The notes under the pieces are model-generated. The model did not search any database, was not told the origin of the DNA, and was given only the letters and a program-made list of their open reading frames with translations. A stretch of DNA of 64,000 bases from Phycisphaeraceae bacterium (GTDB lineage: Bacteria; Planctomycetota; Phycisphaerae; Phycisphaerales; UBA1924), in NCBI GenBank assembly GCA_020639135.1, contig JACKHE010000007.1:159861-223860 (forward strand), read 5' to 3'. Below, piece after piece: positions 24,328 to 32,948 of the stretch; positions within the stretch are counted from its first letter, which is position 1, and the number at the start of each line of letters is the position of its first letter. The translations under genes and the position numbers were made by a program.

Positions 24328-25749
24328 TCAGAGCTCGTCCAGCGCCGTGTTGATCTTCTGGAGCGTGTCCTTCGCGTCGCCGAAGACCATCAGCGTGTTG
24401 TCGAGGACGAACAGCTCGTTGTCCACCCCGGCGTAGCCCGCGGCCATCGACCGCTTGAGCACGAAGACCGTCCGCGCCTTGTCAACATCGATGATCGGCA
24501 TGCCGTAGATGGGGCTGTTCTTGTCGTGCCGGGTCGCCGGGTTGACGACGTCGTTGGCGCCGATGACCAGCGCCGCGTCGCAGCGGTCGATCTCGGCGTT
24601 GGCGGGCTCGATCTCCAGCAGCTGCTCGTAGGGCACGTCCGCCTCCGCCAGCAGCACGTTCATGTGCCCGGGCATGCGTCCGGCGACCGGGTGGACGCCG
24701 TACATCACGGCGATGCCGCGCGCCTCGAGCTTGCCGGCAAGCTCCTTGACGATGTGCTGCGCCTGCGCGACTGCCAGGCCGTAGCCCGGGACAATCATCA
24801 CGCGCTGCGCCGAATCGAGGATGATCGCCACGTCCTCGGGGTCGGCGGACTTGACCGTCCCGCCGAAGGTGCTCTCGCGCCCGCCGGTCCCGGCGGAGTC
24901 GGCGGTGCCGACGCCCGCGAAGAGAACGTTGCCCAGCGAGCGGTTCATCGCCTTGCACATGATGGCGGTGAGGATCAGCCCCGACGCGCCGACGAGGGCG
25001 CCGGAGACGATCAGCGCCAGGTTCCCGATGATGAACCCCGCCGCGGAGGCGGCCAGCCCCGAGTAGCTGTTGAGCAGCGACACCATCACCGGCATGTCCG
25101 CGCCGCCGATGGGCATGGTCAGCGTCACGCCCAGCGCCAGCGACCCGATGATGATGATCGGGATCGTCCACCACGCCCCGGGGTACTGCATCAGCACGAT
25201 GCTCAGCAGCAGCGCGACCACGATCAGCGCGGCGTTGATCAGCATCTGGTTGGGCAGGATCACGGGCTTGCCGCTGATCTTCCCGTGCAGCTTGCCCGCC
25301 GCGACGATGGACCCGGAGAAGGTCACGCAACCGATCAGCGTCCCGAGGCCGACGATGAACAGCGCATCGGCGCTGAGCAGGCTGCCGGCCCTGGAATACT
25401 CCGCGATCGCCACCAGCGCCGAGGCGACGCCGCCGGAGCCGTTGTAGAGCGCCACGAGCTGCGGCATCTGCGTCATCTGCACGCGCGCCGCCAGCACGAC
25501 GCCGATGCCCGAGCCGATGACCAGCGCGATGAGGATCCAGACGTAGCTCAGCGCTTGCAGGTGCAGCATGGTCGCCAGGACCGCGACGAGCATGCCCAGC
25601 GCCGCCAGGCCGTTGCCCGTCCGGGCCGTGCGGGGCGACGACAGCTTCTTGAGCCCGGAGATGAACAGCACCGCCGCGACGATGTAGGCGAGGTTGCGCC
25701 ACGTGTCGAACGCCGACTGCGCCAGCACGGATTGGATGAGACCTCCCAT
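24328..25749 (-). CDS. pntB: NAD(P) transhydrogenase subunit beta
   Basis: 473 aa, ATG at 25749. About nine hydrophobic helices in the first 290 residues (domain II), then the NADP(H)-binding domain III: VMIVPGYGLAVAQAQHIV, GVHPVAGRMPGHMNVLLAEA, VIGANDVVNPA, GMPIIDVDKA and VFVLKRSMAAGYAGVDNELF. All are hallmarks of PntB. It couples proton entry to NADPH formation from NADH. Operon pntAA-pntAB-pntB: the pntAB stop is 3 nt upstream. The transhydrogenase would supply NADPH for biosynthesis such as fatty acids. Confidence 0.97.
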   Translation of the reverse strand: MGGLIQSVLAQSAFDTWRNLAYIVAAVLFISGLKKLSSPRTARTGNGLAALGMLVAVLATMLHLQALSYVWILIALVIGSGIGVVLAARVQMTQMPQLVALYNGSGGVASALVAIAEYSRAGSLLSADALFIVGLGTLIGCVTFSGSIVAAGKLHGKISGKPVILPNQMLINAALIVVALLLSIVLMQYPGAWWTIPIIIIGSLALGVTLTMPIGGADMPVMVSLLNSYSGLAASAAGFIIGNLALIVSGALVGASGLILTAIMCKAMNRSLGNVLFAGVGTADSAGTGGRESTFGGTVKSADPEDVAIILDSAQRVMIVPGYGLAVAQAQHIVKELAGKLEARGIAVMYGVHPVAGRMPGHMNVLLAEADVPYEQLLEIEPANAEIDRCDAALVIGANDVVNPATRHDKNSPIYGMPIIDVDKARTVFVLKRSMAAGYAGVDNELFVLDNTLMVFGDAKDTLQKINTALDEL

Positions 25750-25752
25750 GCG

Positions 25753-26037
25753 CTACCGCTTCCTGAACATCTTGAGCATCCGGTCGGTCACCAGGAACCC
25801 CCCGACGACGTTGATCGTGGCGAAGACGATGGCGATGAACCCCAGGATCGGGGCCAGCCCCAGCAGGCTCTCGCTGTTGGCGCTGACGATCGCGCCGACG
25901 ATCGTGATCCCGCTGATCGCGTTCGACCCGCTCATCAGCGGCGTGTGCAAGGTCTGCGGCACCTTGCGGATCAGCTCAACGCCCAGCAGGATCGCCAGCA
26001 CGAAGATGAACAGGCTCGTGATGAGCATCGGGTTCAT
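25753..26037 (-). CDS. pntAB: NAD(P) transhydrogenase subunit alpha, membrane part
   Basis: 94 aa, ATG at 26037 overlapping the pntAA stop (ATGA). Three transmembrane helices; the typical ELIRKVPQTLHTPLMSGSNA, ISGITIVGA and GFIAIVFATINVVGGFLVTD match the C-terminal domain of E. coli PntA, here a separate polypeptide as in Rhodospirillum and many other bacteria. Confidence 0.96.
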   Translation of the reverse strand: MNPMLITSLFIFVLAILLGVELIRKVPQTLHTPLMSGSNAISGITIVGAIVSANSESLLGLAPILGFIAIVFATINVVGGFLVTDRMLKMFRKR

Positions 26038-27248
26038 GCGGTGGCCTCCCCGGGGGTTGACGGCGCCGATCCGGCCTCAGCCTCGGGCTCGGGCTCCGGC
26101 GCCGGCAGCGGGCCAAGCCCCAGCGCCTCGCGAGCCGGCGCGTAGCGCACCTCCCCGGCGTGCGCCACCAGCGCCGGGCCGACGATGTCGTTGTTCAGGT
26201 CGATCGCCAGCGCCGACTCCGGCGCCAGCTCGGGCACGAACGCTTCGCACACCCGGCTGAACATCTGGCTCGCGTGCACGGCGCACTGCGCCGGCAGGTT
26301 CGCTGGCCCCAGGATCGTCACGCCCTGGTGCTCGGCGCTCTCGCCGGGCTGCGTCAGTTCGCAGTTGCCGCCGGCCTCCGCGGCCAGATCCACGATCACC
26401 GACCCGGGGCGCATCCGCTCGACGGTCGCCCTGTCGATCAGCTTCGGCGCGGGCTTGCCTGGCACCAGCGCCGTCGTGATGACGATGTCCGAAGCGGCGA
26501 CGTGGTCCGCCATGAGCTGCCGCTGCTTCGCCTGCTCCTCGGCGCTCTGCTCTCTCGCATATCCCCCGGCTGTCTCGGCGTCGCCGCCCCCGGCGCCGGG
26601 CAGCTCGACGAACTTCGCCCCGAGGCTCAGCACCTGTTCCTTCGCGGCCGGGCGGATGTCGTACGCCTCGACCACCGCGCCGAGACGCCGCGCCGTCGCG
26701 ATCGCCTGCAGCCCCGCCACGCCCGCGCCGATGATCAGCGCCTTCGCCGCCGTGACCGTCCCCGCAGCGGTCATCAGCATCGGGAACATCTTGGGGGACG
26801 CCTCCGCGGCGAGGATGACCGCGCGGTACCCGGCGACGGTGCTCATGGCGCTCAGCGCATCGACCTTCTGGGCGCGCGTGATCCGGGGCACCGTCTCGAA
26901 GGCGATCGCCGAGGCTCCGGAGCCCGCGATTTTCGACAACAGCTCGGTGTTCGACGACGGCGCGAGCAGGCCCAGCAGCAGCTTGCCGGGGCCCAGCCCG
27001 CCGATCACCGCATCGCCGGGAACCCCGACGCAGCAGAGCAGGTCAGAGCCCCGCACGAGCGCGTCAGGCCCATCAACGATCTCGGCGCCGGCCTGCCGGT
27101 AGGCGTCGTCGGCGTGGAGCGCCCTCGCCCCGGCCCCGGCCTGCACGACCACGGAATGCCCCTTGCCCGAGAGGCGTTTCACGCTCTCGGGGATCAGCGC
27201 GACGCGCGTCTCGTGGGGGTCGGATTCAAGGCAAACTCCGATTCGCAT
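26034..27248 (-). CDS. pntAA: NAD(P) transhydrogenase subunit alpha, NAD-binding part
   Basis: 404 aa, ATG at 27248. Alanine-dehydrogenase/PntA fold: MRIGVCLESDPHETRVALIP, SVVVQAGAGA, DLLCCVGVP, RITRAQKVDALSAMSTVAGY, NAD fingerprint IGAGVAGLQAIATARRLGA, EAYDIRPAAKEQVLSLGAKF and IVITTALVPGKPAPKLI. This soluble domain I binds NAD(H). The extreme C-terminus (PAPEPEPEAEAGSAPSTPG) is a Pro/Glu tail lacking in E. coli. First gene of a three-gene operon whose promoter lies 8 nt upstream of the ATG. Confidence 0.96.
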   Translation of the reverse strand: MRIGVCLESDPHETRVALIPESVKRLSGKGHSVVVQAGAGARALHADDAYRQAGAEIVDGPDALVRGSDLLCCVGVPGDAVIGGLGPGKLLLGLLAPSSNTELLSKIAGSGASAIAFETVPRITRAQKVDALSAMSTVAGYRAVILAAEASPKMFPMLMTAAGTVTAAKALIIGAGVAGLQAIATARRLGAVVEAYDIRPAAKEQVLSLGAKFVELPGAGGGDAETAGGYAREQSAEEQAKQRQLMADHVAASDIVITTALVPGKPAPKLIDRATVERMRPGSVIVDLAAEAGGNCELTQPGESAEHQGVTILGPANLPAQCAVHASQMFSRVCEAFVPELAPESALAIDLNNDIVGPALVAHAGEVRYAPAREALGLGPLPAPEPEPEAEAGSAPSTPGEATA

Positions 27249-27256
27249 GTCCGGTA

Positions 27257-27285
27257 AGTGTACCGATCCGACGCCCCCGCGTCAG
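27257..27285 (-). promoter_or_regulatory. pntAA promoter (leaderless type)
   Basis: Minus strand: -35 CTGACG (27285-27280), 17-nt spacer, -10 TACACT (27262-27257), 8 nt before the ATG. The start point would be at the initiation codon. It is back-to-back with the tRNA-Met promoter. Confidence 0.55.
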
Positions 27286-27296
27286 GCCTACCGGAG

Positions 27297-27324
27297 TTGA
27301 CGGTCATCAAATGCTGGATAGCAT
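27297..27324 (+). promoter_or_regulatory. tRNA-Met promoter
   Basis: -35 TTGACG (27297-27302), 16-nt spacer, -10 TAGCAT (27319-27324); the tRNA begins 45 nt downstream of the -10. Confidence 0.5.
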
Positions 27325-27369
27325 GCCAGCCGATCAGGAGACGCCCAGACGGCGCTCACGATCGCCCGC

Positions 27370-27443
27370 GGCGATATAGCTCAGTTGGTTAGAGCGGAGG
27401 ATTCATAAACCTCAGGTCCCTGGTTCGAGTCCAGGTATCGCCA
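27370..27443 (+). tRNA. tRNA-Met (CAT), elongator type
   Basis: 74-nt cloverleaf. Acceptor GGCGATA pairs with TATCGCC, discriminator A; D-arm GCTC-AGTTGGTTA-GAGC; anticodon loop TTCATAA (anticodon CAT); variable loop AGGTC; T-arm CCTGG-TTCGAGT-CCAGG. The last anticodon-stem pair is an A-A mismatch. CCA is not encoded. The acceptor begins with a G-C pair, so it is not the initiator tRNA. A TilS-modified Ile2 tRNA also has CAT; the loop starting TT rather than CT favours Met. Confidence 0.88.
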
Positions 27444-27705
27444 TTGCCATCAGGCGCCTCGGCCACCGAGCCGCCGGCCGCCCGAACCCACCACATCCAA
27501 GCCGGAACCGAAGCTCCGATAATCGCCCAAAGGCCTGTCTGGTAGGGATTTGTCGCATGTAGGGGCGGCATCGATTGAGCAGCGCAGCTTTGGCCACACC
27601 AACGGGATGTCGATGGCGACGGTGTGCCCGGGTGGTCGATCCGAAGATGCGTTGCCAGCTCGGACAGCCCACCGCGACGGAGCCCGCGCCTTGCCAGGAC
27701 ATCAC

Positions 27706-29847
27706 TTGTTCACAAGTTTCCGGGCCTCGAGGCTCGGCCCGGTTGTCGGCGTCCTCGCAATCGCGGGTCTCGCGCAGGCGGCTCCGGGGCAACACCTCGA
27801 TCTGCGCGTCAGGACCATCGACACCTCCGAGGCGAGGACAGACATCGCCGGCGCTGTCCGCGGCGACCGGGATCACGGCATGGCCGGATGCTGGCGACTC
27901 ATCCAACTCGACGGCCCGATGACCCCCGAGCGGCGCCGGCGTCTCATGAGCGCCGGCGTGCGCATCGCGCAGTACCTCCCGCCCAACGCCTTCCTCATCC
28001 GCGGCGAGGGCGCCGACTGCGACCTGCTCGAGGGCATCGACTTCATCCGCTGGACGGCGCCCTACGACGCGGCTTGGAAGGTGGATGGCGCGCTCCGCGA
28101 TGAAGACGCCGACGAGGCGGCGGTGACCATCACCCTCCATCAGGGAGAGGACGCCGCGACGATCTTCGACGCGTTCAACACGATTCCCGGCGCCGTCGCC
28201 TTCGACGCCCAGGACGTCGGCGGCAACCAGACCATCAGCGCGATCATCCCCCGCGCCAGCCTCGATCAACTCGCCGCGCTCAACGGCGTGCAGTTCATCG
28301 AGCCCAACGCCGAGCCCACGCTCCGCAACGGCTCCGGCGAGTGGATCAATCAGTCCAACATCCCGAGCGACTACGCGATCTGGGACCACGGCCTGACCGG
28401 AGCCGGGCAGATCGTCGGCGTCATCGACGGCAACATCGATCCCGACCACTGCTCCTTCGCGGACACCGAGCCCTTCGGCCCCACGAACCGCAAGATCCTC
28501 GCGTACAACACCAACGTCATCAACCCCGACAAGCACGGCACTCACGTCGCCGGCATCGTCGCGGGCAACGACCTGGGCCCCGACGGCGACAACCTCAAGG
28601 GCAACGCCTATGACGCGAAGATCGTTTACAACTCGACCCCCTCGCTCGACGAGGCCTCGGTGATCGGCAAGTTCCAGCTGCACCACGATCAGGGCGCCAG
28701 GGTCCACACGAACTCCTGGGGCTGGGACCACACCAACGCCTACAGCGCCGCCTCGCGCGCCGTCGATGTCTTCTCGCACGACAACGAGGACGACCTCGTG
28801 GTCTTTGCCGTCTCCAACGGGACCACCGTCAAGATCCCCGAGAACGCGAAGAACTGCCTCGCCGTCGCCGCGACGCTCGACGACAGCTTCCAGGACTTCT
28901 GGTGCTTCGGCGGCGCGGGTCCGACCATCGACGGGCGCCGCAAGCCGGAGATCATGGCTCCCGGCTGCGGGATCCTCTCCGCCAAGTGGAACACCGCCTG
29001 CGATGTGCAGTCGCTCAGCGGCACATCCATGGCGACCCCCGCCATCTCCGCGATGGCGCTGCTCACAAGGCAGTGGTTCATGGAAGGCTACTACCCCAGC
29101 GGCGTCCCGAGCGCCGGCGATGCGATGACGCCCTCGGCCGCGCTCCTCAAGGCGATGCTCATCAACTCCGCGATCGACATGTCCGGCGAGCCCGGCTACC
29201 CCAGCGCCCGAGAGGGGTGGGGCCGCGTGCTGCTCGATAACGCGCTGTGCTTCACCGGCGAAGCGCTGCGGACGGTCGTGCGCGACGTCCGCAACGCAGA
29301 CTCCGGGGCGATGACGACCGGGCAGATGGCAGAGCATCACGCCCAGGTCACCGACAGCGGGATGCCGCTGCGCATCACGATGGTCTTCAACGATGCGCCG
29401 GCGACCGTCGGCGCCGCCTTCGCCCCGGTCAACGACCTCGACCTGGAGGTGATCTCCCCCTCCGGCGTCATCTACAAGGGCAACGACTTCGCGGGCGGCG
29501 TCTCGACCACCGGAGGCCCCTTCGACGCGATCAACACCGTCGAGCAGGTCCATGTCACGACCCCCGAGACAGGCCTCTGGACCGTCCGCGTTCTTGCGAC
29601 GGCGGTCAACATGGGGTCCCAGGGCTACGCGCTGGTCATCACCGGCGCCGTCCTCGACGGCGATCTCGCCCCGGCCTGCCCCGCCGACATCAACAACGAC
29701 GGGATCATCGACACCGCCGATCTCGGGCAACTGCTCATGCACTACGGCTCCGGCGCCGGATCCCCCGCGGATCTCAACAGCGACGGCGTCGTGGACACCG
29801 CCGACCTGGGCATCCTGCTCCAGTCGTTCGGCCAGCCCTGCCCCTGA
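27706..29847 (+). CDS. Exported subtilisin-like serine protease with dockerin-like repeats
   Basis: 713 aa from a TTG at 27706, chosen because AGGA lies 6 nt upstream and it gives a proper signal peptide (FRASRLGPVVGVLAIAGLAQA); the frame is open up to 27550. Peptidase S8 triad: Asp241 in VGVIDGNIDPDH, His277 in HGTHVAGI, Ser441 in LSGTSMATPA. The Asp motif reads DGN rather than the usual D-S/T-G. After the catalytic domain comes a beta-sandwich (GMPLRITMVFNDAPAT, DLDLEVISPSGVIYKGN) like that of kp43 subtilases. The last 55 residues hold two Ca-binding dockerin-like repeats, PADINNDGIIDTADLGQLL and ADLNSDGVVDTADLGILL. It probably digests extracellular protein. Monocistronic. Confidence 0.92.
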   Translation: MFTSFRASRLGPVVGVLAIAGLAQAAPGQHLDLRVRTIDTSEARTDIAGAVRGDRDHGMAGCWRLIQLDGPMTPERRRRLMSAGVRIAQYLPPNAFLIRGEGADCDLLEGIDFIRWTAPYDAAWKVDGALRDEDADEAAVTITLHQGEDAATIFDAFNTIPGAVAFDAQDVGGNQTISAIIPRASLDQLAALNGVQFIEPNAEPTLRNGSGEWINQSNIPSDYAIWDHGLTGAGQIVGVIDGNIDPDHCSFADTEPFGPTNRKILAYNTNVINPDKHGTHVAGIVAGNDLGPDGDNLKGNAYDAKIVYNSTPSLDEASVIGKFQLHHDQGARVHTNSWGWDHTNAYSAASRAVDVFSHDNEDDLVVFAVSNGTTVKIPENAKNCLAVAATLDDSFQDFWCFGGAGPTIDGRRKPEIMAPGCGILSAKWNTACDVQSLSGTSMATPAISAMALLTRQWFMEGYYPSGVPSAGDAMTPSAALLKAMLINSAIDMSGEPGYPSAREGWGRVLLDNALCFTGEALRTVVRDVRNADSGAMTTGQMAEHHAQVTDSGMPLRITMVFNDAPATVGAAFAPVNDLDLEVISPSGVIYKGNDFAGGVSTTGGPFDAINTVEQVHVTTPETGLWTVRVLATAVNMGSQGYALVITGAVLDGDLAPACPADINNDGIIDTADLGQLLMHYGSGAGSPADLNSDGVVDTADLGILLQSFGQPCP

Positions 29848-29886
29848 GCCGAGGCCACACCGTCGATCCGGATCTTCATCACCGGA

Positions 29887-29915
29887 TTGCGGCCCGGACG
29901 CTCCAGCCGTAGCCT
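29887..29915 (+). promoter_or_regulatory. Promoter of the amino-acid oxidase gene (leaderless type)
   Basis: -35 TTGCGG (29887-29892), 17-nt spacer, -10 TAGCCT (29910-29915), 8 nt before the ATG at 29924; no Shine-Dalgarno. Confidence 0.45.
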
Positions 29916-29923
29916 CGTGATCC

Positions 29924-30907
29924 ATGCGTCCCGGGAGCAAGGCCATCGTCATCGGCTGCGGCGTGAGCGGGCTCTCCTGCGCCGTCAAGCTCCAGGAGCT
30001 CGGCATCGACGTTGAGATCTGGACAAAGCAGCGCCCCGAGTACACCGTGTCGATGGTCGCCGCGGCGATCTGGCACCCGTACCTCGTCTTCCCGAAGGAC
30101 CGCGTCAACCGCTGGGCGATCCGAAGCTACGAGCAGTTCAGCGCTCTGACCGGGCGCCCTGACGCCGGCGTCCGCTTCGTCGATGGCGAGGAGTTCATCC
30201 CCGAGCCCCTGCAGCCGCCGGATTGGGCAACGCCGGAGATGGCGCTGCGCCTCGTCGGGGGCGCCGCGGGCACGCTGCCGCACTACACCTTCCGCTCCAT
30301 CGTCATCGAGACGCCGATCTATCTCCCCTGGCTGCTGGGTCGGTTCCTCGAAGGCGGCGGCGTCCTTGTTGATCGCGCCGTCACGCACCTCGACGAGGGG
30401 TTCGACCACGCGACGGTTGTGATCAACTGCGCTGGGCTCGGCGCCGCGTTCCTCACCGAGGACGAGCGGCTCAAGCCGGTCAAGGGGCAGCTCGTCCGCA
30501 TCGCGTCCGGGTATGTCGATCGGTTCTGTTTCGACGAGCGCGACCCGATGACCCCCATCTACATGATCCCAAGGAGCGAAGACTGCATCCTCGGGGGCAC
30601 CGCCGAGCACGGCGTCGGCGACAACGAGGTCAGCGAGCAAGTCCAGCGCCGCATCATCGAGCGCTGCGTCCGCCTGAACCCGGCGATCGAGAACGCCCCG
30701 GTGCTCGGCTCGATCGCCGGCGCCCGCCCCTGGCGCGACGAGGTCCGCCTCGAACCGCAGCTGATCAACCACAGGGGGCTGCTCATCCACAACTACGGCC
30801 ACGGCGGCGCGGGGATCACGCTCTCGCTCGGCTGCGCGGAAGAGGTCAAGGCGATCGTCGCCACCGCGATCGACGCCTCACCATCGGGGGCGATCGACCG
30901 TGGCTGA
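29924..30907 (+). CDS. D-amino-acid oxidase family FAD enzyme
   Basis: 327 aa, ATG at 29924. FAD-binding GxGxxG at the N-terminus (AIVIGCGVSGLSCAVKLQEL), SMVAAAIWHPY where the family has the AGxxxWRPY-like segment, VVINCAGLGA, KPVKGQLVRI, IYMIPRSEDCILGGTAE, and the C-terminal GARPWRDEVRLEP and HNYGHGGAGITLSLGCAEEV. These are closely in line with eukaryotic-type DAAO (GLRPVR and HNYGHGGYGLT). It would oxidise D-amino acids to keto acids with H2O2; the substrate is not established and D-aspartate oxidase or a sarcosine-oxidase-like activity is possible. It overlaps the next gene by 8 nt. D-amino acids might come from peptidoglycan turnover. Confidence 0.88.
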   Translation: MRPGSKAIVIGCGVSGLSCAVKLQELGIDVEIWTKQRPEYTVSMVAAAIWHPYLVFPKDRVNRWAIRSYEQFSALTGRPDAGVRFVDGEEFIPEPLQPPDWATPEMALRLVGGAAGTLPHYTFRSIVIETPIYLPWLLGRFLEGGGVLVDRAVTHLDEGFDHATVVINCAGLGAAFLTEDERLKPVKGQLVRIASGYVDRFCFDERDPMTPIYMIPRSEDCILGGTAEHGVGDNEVSEQVQRRIIERCVRLNPAIENAPVLGSIAGARPWRDEVRLEPQLINHRGLLIHNYGHGGAGITLSLGCAEEVKAIVATAIDASPSGAIDRG

Positions 30908-31679
30908 GCGACCCGACCTCGAGCACGCGATGACCGTCGCCAGGCTCGCCGCGGAGGCGGGGGGGCACGCGGCGCTGGAGCGCTACGAGCGCGGCGTCAC
31001 GCGTCAGCGCAAGGAAGACGGATCCTTCGTGACCGAGGCGGACCTCGCCGCGGAGCAGGCGATCCTGAAGATCATCGCCCAGGCTTTCCCGGAGCACTCC
31101 GTGCTCTCGGAGGAATCAGGGGTTCAGCAGGGCGATCCGGCGCTGCGCTGGATTGTCGATCCCCTCGACGGCACGCACCGCTTCGCCCGGGGGCTGCGGT
31201 TCTGGGGCCCGCTGGTGGCGCTGCTGCACAAAGACGTCGTCGTCGCCGGCGCGATGTCCATGCCAGTCGTCAACGAGACGTACTGGGCCGCGCAGGGGCA
31301 CGGCTGCTGGCTCAACGGCGAGCGCTGCCGGGTCTCGGATGTGCAACACTGGAGCGAGGCGAACCTGAGCCTGGGCTCGCTGAGCCGTCTTGTTGAGTCC
31401 CCGGCGGGGAAGGGCGTGATGTCGCTCGTGGGCTCGTGCGACTACACCATCTCGGGGGGCGATCTCAGCGGCGTCGCCCTGCTGCTCAAGGGCGAGGCCG
31501 AGGCGTGGCTCGAATGCGGCGTCAAGCCGTGGGACGTCGCACCGATGGCGATCCTCGTCCCTGAAGCCGGCGGCGTGATCACCGACATCGCCGGCGCCGA
31601 CACCATCGAGACCGGCTCCGCCTGCGCCACCAACGCCGCGCTGTCGGCGCATGTGCGCAAGACGCTGGGCATCGCCTGA
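30900..31679 (+). CDS. Inositol-monophosphatase family phosphatase (HisN-like)
   Basis: 259 aa from a GTG at 30900 inside the oxidase gene. Metal motifs of the family are present: EEDGSFVTEADLAAEQ-like KEDGSFVTEADLAAE, Glu-Glu in VLSEESG, WIVDPLDGTHRFARG, and WDVAPMAILVPEAGG near the C-terminus. It is a Mg-dependent, Li-sensitive type phosphomonoesterase. The DGTHRF variant (rather than DGTTNF) and the segment GSCDYTISGGDLSGVALLL resemble histidinol-phosphatase HisN of actinobacteria more than inositol phosphatase; the substrate is uncertain. Translationally coupled to the oxidase. Confidence 0.87.
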   Translation: MAERPDLEHAMTVARLAAEAGGHAALERYERGVTRQRKEDGSFVTEADLAAEQAILKIIAQAFPEHSVLSEESGVQQGDPALRWIVDPLDGTHRFARGLRFWGPLVALLHKDVVVAGAMSMPVVNETYWAAQGHGCWLNGERCRVSDVQHWSEANLSLGSLSRLVESPAGKGVMSLVGSCDYTISGGDLSGVALLLKGEAEAWLECGVKPWDVAPMAILVPEAGGVITDIAGADTIETGSACATNAALSAHVRKTLGIA

Positions 31680-31685
31680 GCGGAA

Positions 31686-32912
31686 TCACCAGATCGCGCG
31701 CACGCGGATCGTCTCCGGGATCGACCGCAGCGCCTCGACGACGCGATCGCCATGAGAGGCGTTGACATCGAGAATCACGTACCCCAGCCTCGTGTCGGAC
31801 TGCAGGTGCTCGGCGGCGATGTTCACACCCATCGCCGCGATCATCCGGTGCATCGCGCTGAGCACGCCCGGCACGTTGTGGTGGATGTGCAGGATCCGGT
31901 GGTGGGCCTCGTGCAGGTTGGGCAGCTCCGCCTCCGGCATGTTCAGCGCCGTCGCGGTCGAGCCGTTGTTCATCAGCCGCACCAGCTTCCCGGCGACCTC
32001 GATCGCGATGTTCTTCTGCGCCTCCTCGGTCGAGCCGCCGACGTGCGGCGTCAGGATCACGTTGGGCAGGCCCCGCAGGGGGCTCTCGAACGACTCGGTG
32101 TTCGAGCCCGGCTCCTTCGGGAACACGTCCACCGCCGCCCCTGCGAGCCGGCCCTCCCGCAGCGTCTGCGACAACGCCGCGACATCGACCACGGAGCCCC
32201 GGGCGTTGTTGATGAGGAACGAGCCCGGCTTCATGAGCGCCAGCTCGCGCGCCGTGATCAGATCCTCCGTCTCGCTCGTCGCCGGCACGTGCAGCGTGAC
32301 GACATCCGATGACCGCAACAGCTCGTCGAGCGAGCCGACCGCCGCCGCGTTGCCCAGCGGCAGGCGGTGCGCCGTGTCGTGGTAGAGCACGCGCATGCCC
32401 ATGGCCTCGGCGAGGATCGACACCTGCGAGCCGATGCGTCCGAACCCGACGATGCCCAGCGTGCGCCCCCGGACCTCGTGCCGGCCCGAGGCGGTCTTCG
32501 TCCACACCCCCTCGTGCATCCGCGCCGACGACTCGACCAGCCCCCGGTGCAGCGCGACGATCTCGGCGATCGTCATCTCCGCGACGCTCCGCGTGTTCGA
32601 GAAGGGCGCGTTGAAGACCGCGACCCCGCGCCGTGCCGCCGCGCCCAGGTCCACCTGGTTCGAACCGATGCAGAAGCACCCGACCGCCCAGAGCCGGCTC
32701 GCCTCCTTGAAGAACGCCTCGTCGCAGTGCGAGCGAGAGCGGATGCCGAGCATGTGCGCATCACCGGCGACTTCGATCAGCTCGGCTCCGTTGAGCGCGC
32801 CGGGCAGCGATTCGACGCTGAAGCCCGCCTCGCGCAGCGATTCCTCCGCGGTCGGGTGGATGCCCTCGGCCAAGACGACCTTGATCTGATCCAGCGGGTA
32901 CGACGTGGACAT
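31686..32912 (-). CDS. serA: D-3-phosphoglycerate dehydrogenase
   Basis: 408 aa, ATG at 32912, the length of E. coli SerA (410). NAD fold: GRTLGIVGFGRIGSQVSILA; substrate/catalytic motifs NAPFSNTRSVAE, NNARGSVVDVAAL (Arg), and LTPHVGGSTEEAQ (His). The C-terminal 75 residues form an ACT domain (HNVPGVLSAMHRMIAAMGVN) as used for serine feedback. It oxidises 3-phosphoglycerate to phosphohydroxypyruvate, starting serine biosynthesis. The gene is convergent with the monophosphatase gene. Confidence 0.95.
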   Translation of the reverse strand: MSTSYPLDQIKVVLAEGIHPTAEESLREAGFSVESLPGALNGAELIEVAGDAHMLGIRSRSHCDEAFFKEASRLWAVGCFCIGSNQVDLGAAARRGVAVFNAPFSNTRSVAEMTIAEIVALHRGLVESSARMHEGVWTKTASGRHEVRGRTLGIVGFGRIGSQVSILAEAMGMRVLYHDTAHRLPLGNAAAVGSLDELLRSSDVVTLHVPATSETEDLITARELALMKPGSFLINNARGSVVDVAALSQTLREGRLAGAAVDVFPKEPGSNTESFESPLRGLPNVILTPHVGGSTEEAQKNIAIEVAGKLVRLMNNGSTATALNMPEAELPNLHEAHHRILHIHHNVPGVLSAMHRMIAAMGVNIAAEHLQSDTRLGYVILDVNASHGDRVVEALRSIPETIRVRAIW

Positions 32913-32918
32913 GGCGCC

Positions 32919-32948
32919 ACGATATCACCCGCGGCGGCGGGGGGTCAT
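32919..32948 (-). promoter_or_regulatory. serA promoter (leaderless type)
   Basis: Minus strand: -35-like ATGACC (32948-32943), 18-nt spacer, -10 TATCGT (32924-32919), 6 nt before the ATG. It overlaps the 3' end of the neighbouring dockerin-like gene. Confidence 0.35.

Noticed and set aside
27550..27705. 52-codon N-terminal extension of the subtilase
   Set aside because: Basic, low-complexity sequence in front of a perfect signal peptide; a TTG with AGGA 6 nt upstream explains the start better.
27412..30108. 898-codon open frame on the minus strand
   Set aside because: Antisense shadow of the subtilase gene; it would also run through tRNA-Met.
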